This document shows positions 44,273-53,933 of a stretch of 64,000 nt of DNA, one piece after another. Location of the stretch: the NCBI RefSeq assembly GCF_005518135.1, contig NZ_SULI01000002.1, forward strand, positions 241,927 to 305,926, in the 5' to 3' direction. The notes under the pieces were generated by a model. The model did no database searches. It saw only the letters and a list, made by a program, of their open reading frames with translations, and was not told the origin of the DNA. Made by a program: the position numbers and the translations under genes. The stretch is from Shimia litoralis (GTDB lineage Bacteria > Pseudomonadota > Alphaproteobacteria > Rhodobacterales > Rhodobacteraceae). The number at the start of each line of letters is the position of its first letter. Position 1 is the first letter of the stretch.

Positions 44273-44504
44273 CCCATTCGACGCATGGGGGGAGCTGGTT
44301 CGCGACCCCATTTAACTGGCTCGCTGGTCGTTTGATGCGCATCCGACGGCACCGATTTTCCATATTTGCGCCCTTCTAATACCGACTTCTGCTTCCATTA
44401 ACCATTTGGGAACTCTTTTCTTCGGCCCGCATGGGACGGCGTTAGGAATTAGAAACATGGGGTGGTCATCGACGTGGATGGCTGATGTGCAGGAGTAGCG
44501 GCAT

Positions 44505-45080
44505 ATGGGACACAATTGGAGTGAACTAAAGGGGCAGTCGGCTCTCAACTTATCGGGTCTGTCGACACGCGCACGGCTTGGCAGAGCGACAAAGAAAGCG
44601 CTATTGTCGAGCAAACCAATTGGACGGAAACGGCTTCATGCCGAGGTCGCGACACGGCTCAATACCGCTCCTAAAACACAGCCTCATTTGACATCCCTGT
44701 CCAAGGTCGAAATCGCGATGCGCAAGAACGCACCTGATTTGGCCGGTGCATCCCAGCGCGAGTTGCTGGACGCACAAAAAAGAAGAACGGCACACGAGCA
44801 TGCCCGGTGGCCACGCCCCCGATTGCTGGCACTTTGCCTGATTGGCGCTGTGGGGATTCTTGAACCCAATTTGGCGCTGCGGTTGGGCCTATGGGGTGTT
44901 GTTCTTTTCCTTGTGGGGGCCATTGCAACAGGCCCAGAACGTGCGCGGGATACGACGCTTTGGCTTGGGCGCAGATTTATGTGGCTCTGGAGGGTGGAGG
45001 TCTCGTTGTGCAAACGTATTTTGGGACGCGTACAATCACGCTTGGGGCCCAGTATCCGCAAGAGCGCCGGCACTTGGTAG
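44505..45080 (+). CDS. Hypothetical protein with basic N-terminus and two membrane helices
   Basis: I do not recognise this 191-residue protein. The first 115 residues are basic and hydrophilic (for example TRARLGRATKKALL, HARWPRPR). They are followed by a hydrophobic pair near residues 107-141 (LLALCLIGAVGIL, then LWGVVLFLVGAIAT) and a basic, Trp-rich tail (WLGRRFMWLWRVEV). CAGGAG lies about ten bases before the ATG. The codon pattern looks coding. The upstream gap of 232 bases holds nothing I can name. It lies in the extra DNA between tRNA-Trp and secE. Confidence 0.6.
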   Translation: MGHNWSELKGQSALNLSGLSTRARLGRATKKALLSSKPIGRKRLHAEVATRLNTAPKTQPHLTSLSKVEIAMRKNAPDLAGASQRELLDAQKRRTAHEHARWPRPRLLALCLIGAVGILEPNLALRLGLWGVVLFLVGAIATGPERARDTTLWLGRRFMWLWRVEVSLCKRILGRVQSRLGPSIRKSAGTW

Positions 45081-45241
45081 TCACAACTTTGCCTTAAATT
45101 TTCCAGAATTGACCTCGAAAATGACATGAAGCGTCATTCGCGAATCGAGTCCGATGTGTCCTGCCACTGATCTATCGGGCTTTGCTGGGGGCGAAGGGTG
45201 CGGCCTTTTTGGCTGTGCTCGTCGAAAGCGAGGTTGTAGCT

Positions 45242-45742
45242 ATGGGAAAACCATCTGGAGTGGTGCGGCCTGATGGCCGCCCCGCACGCCGTTTTGGCGA
45301 CGAAATCATTACGCCGGGCGAAGGGTATACGGAACATACCCTAGGCAAAATTCGCGCGTTGGTTGCTGATGCGCAGGATGATCTTCGACCCGATGAGGCC
45401 GATCCAGAGCAAGAATGCAGCGCTTTGGAAGAAATAGGCGCGCAAATTCAGAGTATGGAAGCGCCTTCGCAAAGGGAAAGGCGCTCTTTGGCGCCCGCCA
45501 GCGAAAAGATGTGTGACATCGCTGAGCCGTGGCCGTCGCCTGAGCCGGTGGCCTCTGGGTTTGCTGAGAACGCCTTGGGGGATGCCCCAGCGCGCGCTGA
45601 TTCTGTGTTCGGATATTCCGCAGAATGGCGAAAGCTGCATGTCATTGAGGGGCGTATGGGGCGTTGCGTTCGGCTGACCCTGTGTTCGTCACACGGGGTG
45701 ATCCCCATTACGGTGATGGCCATCATATTATGGCCGCGTTGA
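45242..45742 (+). CDS. Hypothetical acidic protein with C-terminal hydrophobic end
   Basis: A 166-residue protein I do not recognise. The N-terminus MGKPSGVVRPDGRPARRFGD is basic, the middle (about residues 30-130) is acidic and probably disordered (DAQDDLRPDEADPEQEC), and the last 15 residues are hydrophobic (VIPITVMAIILWPR). ATG 45242 has GCGAGG upstream; an in-frame ATG at 45182 would add 20 residues. Given two frameshifts elsewhere in the window, the end of this frame could also be affected. The coding call itself is moderate. Confidence 0.5.
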   Translation: MGKPSGVVRPDGRPARRFGDEIITPGEGYTEHTLGKIRALVADAQDDLRPDEADPEQECSALEEIGAQIQSMEAPSQRERRSLAPASEKMCDIAEPWPSPEPVASGFAENALGDAPARADSVFGYSAEWRKLHVIEGRMGRCVRLTLCSSHGVIPITVMAIILWPR

Positions 45743-45855
45743 TGGTGTGTACGGTGCGTGTTCACGCAACGAGAAATCCACAGGTGGAAACGCCTCTTGA
45801 ATTTGTTGCTGCGCCCGCGTATGTCAGCCACTGATCCAATCTAAGAAGACGCACA

Positions 45856-46053
45856 ATGGCCAAAACTAATCCGCTCACATACCTCCAGCAGGCACGCGCC
45901 GAAGTTTCCAAGGTTGTTTGGCCGACGCGCCGCGAGGTGTTGTTGACGACTGTGATGGTGTTCATCATGGCCGCGCTGACTGCTGTGTTCTTCGCGTTGG
46001 TAGACATCTTGATCCGAAGTGGTCTTCAGGGTGTGTTGTCTCTGTTCGGCTAA
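45856..46053 (+). CDS. secE: Protein translocase subunit SecE
   Basis: A 65-residue single-helix SecE, the essential small subunit of the SecYEG channel. PLTYLQQARAEVSKVVWPTRREVL is the amphipathic conserved part (the VWPTR motif binds SecY), followed by one membrane helix (about residues 30-55). The length is typical of alphaproteobacteria. It normally directly precedes nusG, but here a 311-base gap separates them. Confidence 0.96.
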   Translation: MAKTNPLTYLQQARAEVSKVVWPTRREVLLTTVMVFIMAALTAVFFALVDILIRSGLQGVLSLFG

Positions 46054-46364
46054 GCCGACCTTGGCACCGTGATCTGTTACCGGTTTTCGACGTAAGTTCG
46101 CTGGCTTTTCGCCAGCAGCTGTTCGATGTGGCGCGTTCGCTAGAGATCTGATCGGGTGCCTCACAAAGCCATCTAATGTTACTAAAGTTTGCTGAAGCCC
46201 TTGAAACCAAGCTATTTCAGGGGTAGTGGACACTCTACTTTCAGAGCTGGCGTGCGGCGATTCGTGTTGCGCGCCGATTTTTTGTTCTGAAAAGGCCAGT
46301 CAGGCCATTGAAAATAAAGCAGCTTCGGCCCCTAGGGTCGGCAAAAGACGGGAAGAGCGATCAG
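46054..46364 (+). other. secE-nusG intercistronic region with hairpins
   Basis: A 311-base gap without a credible gene. Three stem-loops are visible: GCTGGC-TTTTC-GCCAGC at 46100-46116; CCCTTGAAA with an 8-base loop and TTTCAGGGG at 46198-46223; and a GGCG/CGCC stem at about 46257-46283 followed by six T's, which could terminate some transcripts. It may hold a nusG promoter or leader. Confidence 0.45.
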
Positions 46365-46898
46365 ATGGCGAAACGGTGGTATTCGGTGAGTGTGCTGTCG
46401 AACTTCGAAAAGAAGATCGCAGAGCAAATCCGGACTTCGGTCATTGAAAATGGCCTTGAGGATCAGATTGAAGAAGTGCTCGTACCTACCGAAGAAGTAA
46501 TTGAGGTGCGTCGTGGCAAGAAGGTGACATCCGAGCGTCGCTTTATGCCCGGCTATGTGCTTGTGCGGATGGAAATGAGCGATCATGGGTATCATTTGAT
46601 CAACTCTATCAACCGCGTGACCGGATTTTTGGGCCCGCAAGGTCGCCCGATGCCGATGCGAGATGCCGAGGTTCAGGCCATTCTTGGTCGCGTGGCCGAA
46701 GGTGAAGAAGCACCGCGCACTCTTATCCACTTTGAAGTGGGTGAAAAAGTTAAAGTCAACGACGGTCCTTTCGAAGATTTCGACGGGATGGTGGAAAATG
46801 TGGACGAAGAAAACCAGCGCCTCAAGGTGACTGTGTCTATCTTTGGGCGCGAAACACCGGTCGAACTGGAATTCACGCAGGTCACAAAACAGATCTGA
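46365..46898 (+). CDS. nusG: Transcription termination/antitermination factor NusG
   Basis: A 177-residue NusG with the NGN domain ([20 protein letters not shown], then [14 protein letters not shown]) and a C-terminal KOW domain ([17 protein letters not shown]). It binds the RNA polymerase clamp and links it to Rho or to ribosomal protein S10. ATG 46365 is chosen with GGGAAGAG upstream and because NusG proteins start with MAKRWYSV; the frame extends 19 codons upstream without similarity. Confidence 0.97.
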   Translation: MAKRWYSVSVLSNFEKKIAEQIRTSVIENGLEDQIEEVLVPTEEVIEVRRGKKVTSERRFMPGYVLVRMEMSDHGYHLINSINRVTGFLGPQGRPMPMRDAEVQAILGRVAEGEEAPRTLIHFEVGEKVKVNDGPFEDFDGMVENVDEENQRLKVTVSIFGRETPVELEFTQVTKQI

Positions 46899-46904
46899 TG
46901 AAGC

Positions 46905-46956
46905 GGTGCCGTTTTGGCACCAAACCCGAGTGGGAGGCGCGCGCACCGCGGTGTGC
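46905..46956 (+). promoter_or_regulatory. rplK leader with two hairpins
   Basis: GGTGCC-GTTTT-GGCACC at 46905-46921 and GCGCACC-GC-GGTGTGC at 46941-46956 lie in the 126 bases between nusG and rplK. L1 represses the L11-L1 transcript through a leader structure in many bacteria, so one of these could be the L1 target. This is inference from position. Confidence 0.4.
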
Positions 46957-47024
46957 AAACTGAACCACACAACTAAGAACCTAAGGGACGCGTCCCAAGG
47001 GTGTTGGAAAGAAGGAGAGGCCTC

Positions 47025-47450
47025 ATGGCCAAGAAGCTCGCAGGCACTATGAAGCTGCAAGTTAAAGCCGGTCAAGCTAACCCATCCCCGCCGGTAGGTC
47101 CGGCGCTGGGTCAGCGCGGCATTAACATCATGGAATTCTGTAAAGCGTTTAACGCAAAAACACAGGATCTTGAGCCCGGTGCACCGTGCCCAACCGTGAT
47201 CACATATTATCAGGACAAGTCCTTCACCATGGACATCAAGACGCCACCTGCGTCTTACTTCCTGAAAAAGGCCGCGAAACTGAACTCTGGCGCTAAATTG
47301 CCCGGTCGCGAGACCGTGGGTTCGGTGACCTCTAAGCAGGTAAAAGAAATCGCGGAAGCGAAAATGAAAGACCTGAACGCGAACGACATCGATGCTGCTA
47401 TGCAGATCATCCTTGGCTCGGCGCGCTCGATGGGCATCGAGGTGAAGTAA
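47025..47450 (+). CDS. rplK: 50S ribosomal protein L11
   Basis: A 141-residue L11 with the family signature segments [20 protein letters not shown] and [16 protein letters not shown] near the start, and [17 protein letters not shown]...GTARSMGI-like sequence at the end. It binds the GTPase-associated centre of 23S rRNA. GAAGGAGAGG upstream fixes ATG 47025. It shares the stop/start bases TAATG with rplA. Confidence 0.98.
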   Translation: MAKKLAGTMKLQVKAGQANPSPPVGPALGQRGINIMEFCKAFNAKTQDLEPGAPCPTVITYYQDKSFTMDIKTPPASYFLKKAAKLNSGAKLPGRETVGSVTSKQVKEIAEAKMKDLNANDIDAAMQIILGSARSMGIEVK

Positions 47451-48148
47451 TGGCAAAGCTTGGTAAACGTACAACTGCCGCACGCGAAGCATTCGCTGGC
47501 AAAGTTGATCTGACAGTTGAAGAAGCTGTTGCTCTGGTCAAAGGCAATGCCAACGCGAAATTCGACGAAACTGTCGAAATCGCTGTATGTTTGGGTGTTG
47601 ACCCTCGTCACGCGGACCAAATGGTACGTGGCGTGGTTGGCCTGCCAAACGGCACAGGTAAAAACGTGCGCGTCGCAGTTTTTGCTCGTGGCCCGAAAGC
47701 TGAAGAAGCTCAGGCTGCTGGTGCAGACATCGTTGGTGCAGAAGACCTGATGGAAATCGTTCAGGGCGGCAAGATCGACTTTGATCGTTGCATCGCGACA
47801 CCTGACATGATGCCAGTTGTTGGTCGTCTCGGCAAAGTGCTTGGTCCACGTAACCTGATGCCGAACCCAAAAGTCGGCACAGTGACCATGGACGTCAAAG
47901 CGGCTGTTGAAGCGGCTAAGGGCGGCGAAGTTCAGTTCAAAGTTGAAAAAGCTGGTGTTGTACACGCCGGTGTTGGCAAAGCCTCGTTTGGCGAAGCTCA
48001 GCTGGTTGAAAACGTCCGTGCCTTTATGGGTGCTGTTGTTAAAGCACGCCCAGCAGGCGCCAAAGGCGCATACGTCAAGAAAGTTGCTCTGAGCTCCACT
48101 ATGGGCCCAGGCGTGACAATCAGCGTAGACAACGCCGCAGCTGAGTAA
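47450..48148 (+). CDS. rplA: 50S ribosomal protein L1
   Basis: A 232-residue L1 ([15 protein letters not shown] start, [13 protein letters not shown] and [15 protein letters not shown] motifs). It forms the L1 stalk and is expected to autoregulate the L11-L1 message. It is translationally coupled to rplK and followed by a strong terminator, so the transcript ends here and does not continue to rplJ. Confidence 0.98.
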   Translation: MAKLGKRTTAAREAFAGKVDLTVEEAVALVKGNANAKFDETVEIAVCLGVDPRHADQMVRGVVGLPNGTGKNVRVAVFARGPKAEEAQAAGADIVGAEDLMEIVQGGKIDFDRCIATPDMMPVVGRLGKVLGPRNLMPNPKVGTVTMDVKAAVEAAKGGEVQFKVEKAGVVHAGVGKASFGEAQLVENVRAFMGAVVKARPAGAKGAYVKKVALSSTMGPGVTISVDNAAAE

Positions 48149-48176
48149 GCTGTTTTTCACCTGCAAAAATTTTAAG

Positions 48177-48206
48177 ACGACGGCCGAAAGGTCGTCGTTT
48201 TTTTTG
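48177..48206 (+). terminator. Terminator after rplA
   Basis: ACGACGGCC, a GAAA tetraloop, GGTCGTCGT and a run of eight T's: a 9-bp stem with one G-U pair, a near-ideal intrinsic terminator about 30 bases after the rplA stop. Confidence 0.95.
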
Positions 48207-48260
48207 TTTGGCTAACTGCACGCAACTGTTAAACCTTACGCACAGGCGTAAAGGTGAATT

Positions 48261-48965
48261 ATGAAAAAAATCAGAGGCGCACGTCGCGCATTTCAGCAGT
48301 TGGTATCCGAGAACTTTTCAGATGTGGTCGTGGAAACGGACGGCGACCAGAGTCTATTGAAGTATGAAGTTGATGGTGAGTTTGACTATGAACTTTACAA
48401 GGAAACCCAGACTCTTGGGAATAAAATGAAACTTGGGAATCAATGGGCGCCCGAGGATCACATCCGAATTCTGTCGGAATATATGGGGCAAACTGGGAAT
48501 ACGCCCAAGCGCGGGATTTGTCATGGCACGCGACAGGGCAACGAGCAGGTTTGGTTCCGGCGTCATATCCCTGGCGATGCAGATGTGATTGGAACCGAGA
48601 TTTCCGATACAGCGACAGAGTTTCCGCATACCATTCAGTGGGATTTTCACGATCAAAATGATGCGTGGATTGGTCAAATGGACTTTGTGTATTCAAACAG
48701 CTGGGACCACGCCTTTGACCCAAAGAAAGCGCTTAAGAACTGGGCTGAATGCTTGACGCCTGGCGGTGTTTTGTTGCTCGATCATGGTTGGAACTATGAA
48801 GTTGACCGTGTGACGGCGCTCGACCCGTTTGGGATCTCTGAGAAGGGGTTGGTCGATATGTTGAACGAAGAGTGTGCGCAGTACGGTAAGGTTGAGGGCG
48901 TCATTGATGGCGGAAAACACAAGAACCTGCCTATTCGCACCGTGATCTTTCGGGCGCACGCATGA
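48261..48965 (+). CDS. SAM-dependent methyltransferase-like protein
   Basis: A 234-residue protein. ICHGTRQGNEQVWF near residue 87 corresponds to the glycine-rich SAM-binding loop of a class I methyltransferase subgroup found in surface-polysaccharide clusters. VIGTEIS is motif II-like, DFVYSNSWDHAFDP a motif IV-like segment, and ECLTPGGVLLLDH the post-motif strand. The substrate is unknown, probably a sugar or glycan. It overlaps the DUF616 gene by four bases, indicating a joint function. It lies between the rplA terminator and the rplJ leader. Confidence 0.8.
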   Translation: MKKIRGARRAFQQLVSENFSDVVVETDGDQSLLKYEVDGEFDYELYKETQTLGNKMKLGNQWAPEDHIRILSEYMGQTGNTPKRGICHGTRQGNEQVWFRRHIPGDADVIGTEISDTATEFPHTIQWDFHDQNDAWIGQMDFVYSNSWDHAFDPKKALKNWAECLTPGGVLLLDHGWNYEVDRVTALDPFGISEKGLVDMLNEECAQYGKVEGVIDGGKHKNLPIRTVIFRAHA

Positions 48966-49699
48966 CCGACGCATCGGTGGCTTTGTCACCCGAGCGTGGG
49001 ATCGTCGTGTACTCCTGCTATTTTGGCAAATACGAGCCGCTCAACTTGACCTCTATGGGGGACGGCGAGGGATATGATCGTGTTATATTCACGGACGATC
49101 CTGATCTCGTCTATCCTGGGGTCAAAGTTGTCACTCTGGAAGAGCCAGCCTTGGACGCGCTGTATCTGTCACGAAAGCCAAAGTTGAAGCCGCACTTGTA
49201 TTTCCAAGAATACGAGTGGGCCATCTATGTCGATAACCGTGCGAACCTTACGACGTCACCGTCGCAGATCATCGCCGAGATTGTTGATAGCCAAGGTGGA
49301 GATGCGCCGAGTGGTCGATATCTGTTCAAGCATCCGGACCGAAATTGCGTGTATCGCGAATCTAAGGTGTGTCGCCGGATGGGGTCCATCTCGGAAGAAG
49401 AGTTTGATCGCCTGAACCAGTGTTTTGCCCGAATTGGCATTCCAAAAGGGGCTGGGTTGTTCGTGAATACTATGATGGTTCAAAAAATGGGGAGTGCGCA
49501 TGCGGACCTCTTGAACGATCGCTGGTACGAGGCGTTCTTGCATTATTGCAAACGCGATCAGGTGACCTTGGGTATGTTGGCGTGGCTTCATCCCGAGGGA
49601 ACACGGGTGTTGCCCATGCAGAGCATCACGTTCATGGACTGGCCTGTGTTCTCGTTCAAAGACAGGCGTCGGTTTCGCCGGCACGGCACGGTTTCCTAG
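48962..49699 (+). CDS. DUF616 (TOD1/MUCI70-type) glycosyltransferase-like protein
   Basis: A 245-residue protein beginning IVVYSCYFGKYEPL, the usual start of DUF616 proteins, with YDRVIFTDDPDL, SRKPKLKPHLYF and EWAIYVDNRANL. The DUF616 family is GT-A-like; the YVDNR segment is at the position of the sugar-nucleotide/metal site. It probably transfers a sugar to a surface glycan. ATGA overlap with the methyltransferase gene suggests a two-gene unit that has entered the ribosomal cluster. Confidence 0.82.
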   Translation: MTDASVALSPERGIVVYSCYFGKYEPLNLTSMGDGEGYDRVIFTDDPDLVYPGVKVVTLEEPALDALYLSRKPKLKPHLYFQEYEWAIYVDNRANLTTSPSQIIAEIVDSQGGDAPSGRYLFKHPDRNCVYRESKVCRRMGSISEEEFDRLNQCFARIGIPKGAGLFVNTMMVQKMGSAHADLLNDRWYEAFLHYCKRDQVTLGMLAWLHPEGTRVLPMQSITFMDWPVFSFKDRRRFRRHGTVS

Positions 49700-49870
49700 G
49701 GGGAATTCGTCTGGCATAATTTGTGCTTGGAAAACCCGAAAAAACCCCCTAGATACAGCTTTGCAACCAGCGTGCGATTCGTCGTGCGCTGTTTGCGTTT
49801 CGTCCAAGATGGTGGGTGGCCTCGCAAGGGGTCTTAATTTCCTGCCTGAGACGGGAGAATACAAGATTGA

Positions 49871-49965
49871 CCGAGGCCTTACCTCGGGCGAATTTGGCTC
49901 CTTCCCGTAAATACGGACCCGAACGCTGGACGTTGTCCAGCAAACATGAGCCGGGGGTTTCCCCC
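49871..49965 (+). promoter_or_regulatory. L10 (rplJ) leader
   Basis: Three stable stem-loops precede rplJ: CCGAGG-CCTTA-CCTCGG at 49871-49887, GCTGGAC-GTT-GTCCAGC at 49925-49941 and GGGGG-TTT-CCCCC at 49953-49965. The position and arrangement fit the L10-leader, to which the L10-(L7/L12) complex binds to repress its own synthesis. The rest of the 283-base gap (49700-49982) has a weak CATAAT -10-like element at 49715-49720 and no gene. Confidence 0.65.
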
Positions 49966-49982
49966 AAATTTGGAGTAATACT

Positions 49983-50501
49983 GTGGATAGAGCCCAGAAA
50001 GAGAAATTGGTCGACGAACTCGGCCAGATCTTCGAAAGCTCTGGCGTCGTAGTGGTTGCACACTACGCGGGCCTCACAGTTGCTGACATGCAGGACCTTC
50101 GTGCGCGCGCAAGCGAAGCGGGTGGTGCTGTACGTGTTGCCAAAAACAGGCTCGCCAAAATCGCTCTAGAAGGTAAAGCTTGCGAAAGCATCGCTGACTA
50201 CCTCTCGGGTATGACCGTTCTAACCTATTCTGAGGACCCTGTGGCAGCAGCCAAGGTCGCCGAAGACTTCGCCAAAGAGAACAAAAAGTTCGAAATCCTT
50301 GGCGGTGCAATGGGTGAGAATGCTCTTGATCGTGCTGGCGTTACAGCCGTGTCGAAAATGCCTTCTCGCGAGGAGCTTATCGCTTCTATCGCGGGCTGCA
50401 TTGGCGCACCTGCTGCAAACATCGCTGGCGCAATTGGCGCACCTGCAAGCAACATCGCTGGCATTCTGTCGACCATCGAGGATCGTGCAGAAGCTGCGTA
50501 A
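49983..50501 (+). CDS. rplJ: 50S ribosomal protein L10
   Basis: A 172-residue L10 starting at GTG 49983 ([13 protein letters not shown]) with GGAG eight bases upstream. [14 protein letters not shown] and [13 protein letters not shown] are family motifs; the C-terminal helix that carries L7/L12 dimers ends at [12 protein letters not shown]. It forms the base of the L12 stalk and is co-transcribed with rplL, whose start lies 71 bases downstream. Confidence 0.98.
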   Translation: MDRAQKEKLVDELGQIFESSGVVVVAHYAGLTVADMQDLRARASEAGGAVRVAKNRLAKIALEGKACESIADYLSGMTVLTYSEDPVAAAKVAEDFAKENKKFEILGGAMGENALDRAGVTAVSKMPSREELIASIAGCIGAPAANIAGAIGAPASNIAGILSTIEDRAEAA

Positions 50502-50572
50502 GCAACTTGAGAACCGCGTGTGGGTGAATGCCCGACGTTGGAACACATATATATAAACGGAAAGAGTCTAAA

Positions 50573-50950
50573 ATGGCTGATCTGAAAGCACTCGCCGAAA
50601 GCATCGTAGGTCTGACCCTGCTGGAAGCACAAGAACTGAAAACCATCCTCAAAGACGAGTATGGCATCGAGCCAGCAGCCGGTGGCGCTGTTATGGTTGC
50701 GGGCGGCGGCGACGCTGGCGGCGCAGCTGCAGAAGAGCAAACTGAATTTGACGTCATCTTGAAATCGGCCGGCGCGTCGAAAATCAACGTGATCAAAGAA
50801 GTTCGCGCTTTGACTGGTCTGGGTCTGAAAGAAGCCAAGGAATTGGTTGAAGCAGGCGGCAAAGCTGTCAAAGAACAAGTTTCTGCTGACGAAGCTGCAG
50901 ACGTCAAAGCCAAGCTGGAAGCAGCTGGCGCTGAAGTCGAAGTTAAGTAA
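50573..50950 (+). CDS. rplL: 50S ribosomal protein L7/L12
   Basis: A 125-residue L7/L12: N-terminal dimerisation part ([21 protein letters not shown]), an Ala/Gly-rich hinge near residues 35-55, and the C-terminal factor-binding domain with [23 protein letters not shown] 50573 with AAAGAG upstream is chosen; it is the stalk protein that recruits EF-G and EF-Tu, both encoded at the end of this window. Confidence 0.98.
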   Translation: MADLKALAESIVGLTLLEAQELKTILKDEYGIEPAAGGAVMVAGGGDAGGAAAEEQTEFDVILKSAGASKINVIKEVRALTGLGLKEAKELVEAGGKAVKEQVSADEAADVKAKLEAAGAEVEVK

Positions 50951-51027
50951 TCGTCGCCGGGGTTCCCCCGGAGTTGATTTTAGGCTGGATGCGGAGTTTC
51001 CGTGTCCAGCCGAACCTGTCTCAGAGA

Positions 51028-51051
51028 GCCCCTTTTTAGCAAGGGGGTTTT
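51028..51051 (+). terminator. Attenuator-like hairpin between rplL and rpoB
   Basis: CCCCTT, a six-base loop and AAGGGG, then GTTTTC at 51047-51052. It is weak, in the 241-base rplL-rpoB gap where partial termination normally reduces rpoBC expression relative to rplJL. Confidence 0.55.
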
Positions 51052-51191
51052 CTAAGACCAGGTTCAATGATCGGGAGGCTTCCTTTGGGACGGAAGCCAT
51101 GAATTGATCGAATTTGTGTCGTCTCGTATGGGCGTGATGCTGGGGCCCGACAGCATGCGCGTCCGGTGAGAATTGAAAGGTGATATCGACC

Positions 51192-53933
51192 ATGGCTCAG
51201 TCCTTCCTAGGCCAGAAACGTTTGCGCAAGTACTACGGTAAAATCCGCGAAGTACTGGAAATGCCAAACCTTATTGAGGTGCAGAAAGCATCTTACGACC
51301 TGTTCTTGCGGTCGGGCGACGAGCCCATTCCAATGGACGGCGAAGGTATCAAAGGCGTATTCCAGTCTGTGTTCCCGATCAAAGATTTCAACGAAACCAG
51401 TGTTCTGGAATTCGTGAACTATGATCTCGAAAAGCCGAAGTATGATGTTGAAGAATGCATGCAACGCGACATGACTTACTCGGCACCGCTTAAGGTGACG
51501 CTGCGTCTTATCGTGTTTGATGTGGACGAAGATACAGGCGCTAAATCTGTCAAAGACATCAAAGAACAAGACGTGTTCATGGGGGATATGCCTCTGATGA
51601 CACCGAATGGTACATTTGTTGTGAATGGCACCGAGCGCGTGATTGTGTCCCAGATGCACCGGTCACCTGGTGTGTTCTTCGATCACGACAAAGGCAAAAC
51701 ACACAGCTCGGGCAAGTTGTTGTTTGCTTGCCGTATTATTCCGTATCGCGGTAGCTGGCTTGACTTCGAGTTTGACGCAAAAGACATCGTCTTTGCGCGT
51801 ATCGACCGTCGCCGCAAACTGCCTGTGACCACATTGCTATACGCTCTGGGTCTGGACCAAGAAGCGATTATGGACGCGTATTATGATACCGTCGACTTCA
51901 AGTTGCAGAAGAACAAAGGTTGGGTCACCAAGTTCTTCCCGCAGCGTGCACGTGGAACGCGTCCTACCTATGATCTGGTGGATGCGAAAACGGGCGAAGT
52001 GATCGCGGAAGCTGGCAAAAAAGTTACGCCTCGCGCCGTCAAAAAACTGATCGATGAAGGTGAAGTCACCGATCTTTTGGTTCCGTTCGAGCATATCGTT
52101 GGCAAATTTGTTGCCAAAGACATGATCAATGAAGAAACCGGTGCGATCTATGTCGAAGCCGGTGACGAACTGACACTGGAATACGACAAAGACGGTGATT
52201 TGATCGGTGGTACAATCAAGGAATTGATTGATGCTGGCGTGACAGATATTCCCGTTCTGGACATCGACAACATCAATGTCGGTCCTTACATGCGCAACAC
52301 CATGGCGATGGACAAAAACATGGGCCGCGATACAGCGCTCATGGATATCTATCGTGTGATGCGCCCCGGCGAGCCGCCCACCGTTGATGCCGCATCCGCG
52401 TTGTTTGACACATTGTTCTTTGACAGCGAGCGGTACGACCTGTCGGCCGTTGGTCGTGTGAAAATGAACATGCGTCTGGCTCTGGATGCCGAAGACACAC
52501 AGCGGACGTTGCGCAAAGAAGACATCGTATCCTGTATCAAAGCGCTGGTTATGCTGCGTGATGGTAAAGGCGATATCGACGACATCGACCACCTTGGTAA
52601 CCGTCGTGTGCGTTCTGTTGGCGAACTGATGGAAAACCAATACCGTGTTGGTCTGCTCCGCATGGAGCGCGCGATCAAAGAGCGTATGTCCTCTGTCGAA
52701 ATCGACACTGTCATGCCTCAGGATTTGATCAACGCCAAACCAGCCGCTGCGGCGGTACGTGAATTCTTTGGCTCTTCGCAGCTGTCGCAGTTCATGGACC
52801 AAACCAACCCGCTGTCAGAAGTCACCCACAAACGCCGTCTTTCGGCGCTTGGGCCAGGTGGTCTGACTCGCGAACGTGCTGGCTTTGAGGTGCGCGACGT
52901 ACACCCGACCCACTATGGTCGGATGTGCCCGATTGAAACGCCTGAAGGTCCAAACATTGGTCTAATCAACTCGCTGGCAACCTTTGCACGTGTGAACAAA
53001 TATGGCTTTATCGAAACACCTTATCGCGTTGTCAAAGACGCCAAGGTGACGGACGAAGTCCACTATATGTCGGCGACTGAAGAAATGCGCCACACAGTGG
53101 CTCAGGCCAACGCGCATTTGGATGCAGACGGCAAGTTCGAGAACGATCTGGTGTCGACACGTCAGTCCGGGGATTACACCTTGGCGGCGCGTGAAAGCGT
53201 TGATCTGATCGACGTATCACCCAAACAGTTGGTCTCGGTTGCGGCATCATTGATCCCGTTCCTTGAGAATGACGATGCTAACCGTGCCTTGATGGGCTCG
53301 AACATGATGCGTCAGGCGGTTCCGCTGTTGCGTGCTGAAACGCCTCTGGTTGGTACCGGTATTGAAGAAATCGTTGCCCGCGACTCTGGTGCGGCGATCA
53401 TGGCGAACCGCGCGGGTGTCATCGACCAAGTCGACGCACAGCGTATCGTTATTCGTGCCACAGAAGATTTGGCACTGGGCGATGCGGGCGTTGATATCTA
53501 TCGTATGCGCAAGTTCCAGCGGTCGAACCAAAACACCTGCATCAACCAGCGTCCGCTGGTAAAGGTTGGCGATTTGGTCACCAAAGGCGAAGTTATTGCC
53601 GATGGTCCTTCGACTGACATTGGTGAGCTGGCGCTGGGTAAAAACGTGGTCGTCGCGTTTATGCCTTGGAACGGCTACAACTACGAAGACTCGATTTTGA
53701 TCTCTGAGCGCATTGCGCGTGATGACGTATTTACGTCGATCCACATCGAAGAATTCGAAGTTGCCGCGCGTGACACGAAACTGGGTCCAGAAGAAATTAC
53801 CCGCGATATTCCAAACGTCGGTGAAGAAGCACTGCGCAACCTCGACGAGGCTGGCATCGTGTACATCGGTGCAGACGTTGAGCCGGGCGATATTTTGGTT
53901 GGTAAGATCACCCCAAAGGTGAATCGCCGATGA
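51192..53933 (+). CDS. rpoB: RNA polymerase beta subunit RpoB, N-terminal part (frameshifted)
   Basis: The first 909 residues are normal Rpo[19 protein letters not shown] start, an alphaproteobacterial insertion around residues 300-360, and the rifampicin pocket [33 protein letters not shown] in sensitive form. After KITPK the frame reads VNRR and stops at 53931-53933. Relatives read [17 protein letters not shown]; one extra G at 53918-53919 (GGG for GG) restores this exactly. Joined to the second part, the protein would have 1379 residues, the usual alphaproteobacterial length. ATG 51192 follows AAAGGTGA. A consensus error is most likely because rpoB is essential. Confidence 0.93.
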   Translation: MAQSFLGQKRLRKYYGKIREVLEMPNLIEVQKASYDLFLRSGDEPIPMDGEGIKGVFQSVFPIKDFNETSVLEFVNYDLEKPKYDVEECMQRDMTYSAPLKVTLRLIVFDVDEDTGAKSVKDIKEQDVFMGDMPLMTPNGTFVVNGTERVIVSQMHRSPGVFFDHDKGKTHSSGKLLFACRIIPYRGSWLDFEFDAKDIVFARIDRRRKLPVTTLLYALGLDQEAIMDAYYDTVDFKLQKNKGWVTKFFPQRARGTRPTYDLVDAKTGEVIAEAGKKVTPRAVKKLIDEGEVTDLLVPFEHIVGKFVAKDMINEETGAIYVEAGDELTLEYDKDGDLIGGTIKELIDAGVTDIPVLDIDNINVGPYMRNTMAMDKNMGRDTALMDIYRVMRPGEPPTVDAASALFDTLFFDSERYDLSAVGRVKMNMRLALDAEDTQRTLRKEDIVSCIKALVMLRDGKGDIDDIDHLGNRRVRSVGELMENQYRVGLLRMERAIKERMSSVEIDTVMPQDLINAKPAAAAVREFFGSSQLSQFMDQTNPLSEVTHKRRLSALGPGGLTRERAGFEVRDVHPTHYGRMCPIETPEGPNIGLINSLATFARVNKYGFIETPYRVVKDAKVTDEVHYMSATEEMRHTVAQANAHLDADGKFENDLVSTRQSGDYTLAARESVDLIDVSPKQLVSVAASLIPFLENDDANRALMGSNMMRQAVPLLRAETPLVGTGIEEIVARDSGAAIMANRAGVIDQVDAQRIVIRATEDLALGDAGVDIYRMRKFQRSNQNTCINQRPLVKVGDLVTKGEVIADGPSTDIGELALGKNVVVAFMPWNGYNYEDSILISERIARDDVFTSIHIEEFEVAARDTKLGPEEITRDIPNVGEEALRNLDEAGIVYIGADVEPGDILVGKITPKVNRR

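Noticed and set aside
46176..46226. A 16-codon frame (MLLKFAEALETKLFQG) in the secE-nusG gap
   Set aside because: No ribosome site, and it coincides with a hairpin; a leader peptide cannot be excluded but there is no evidence for it.
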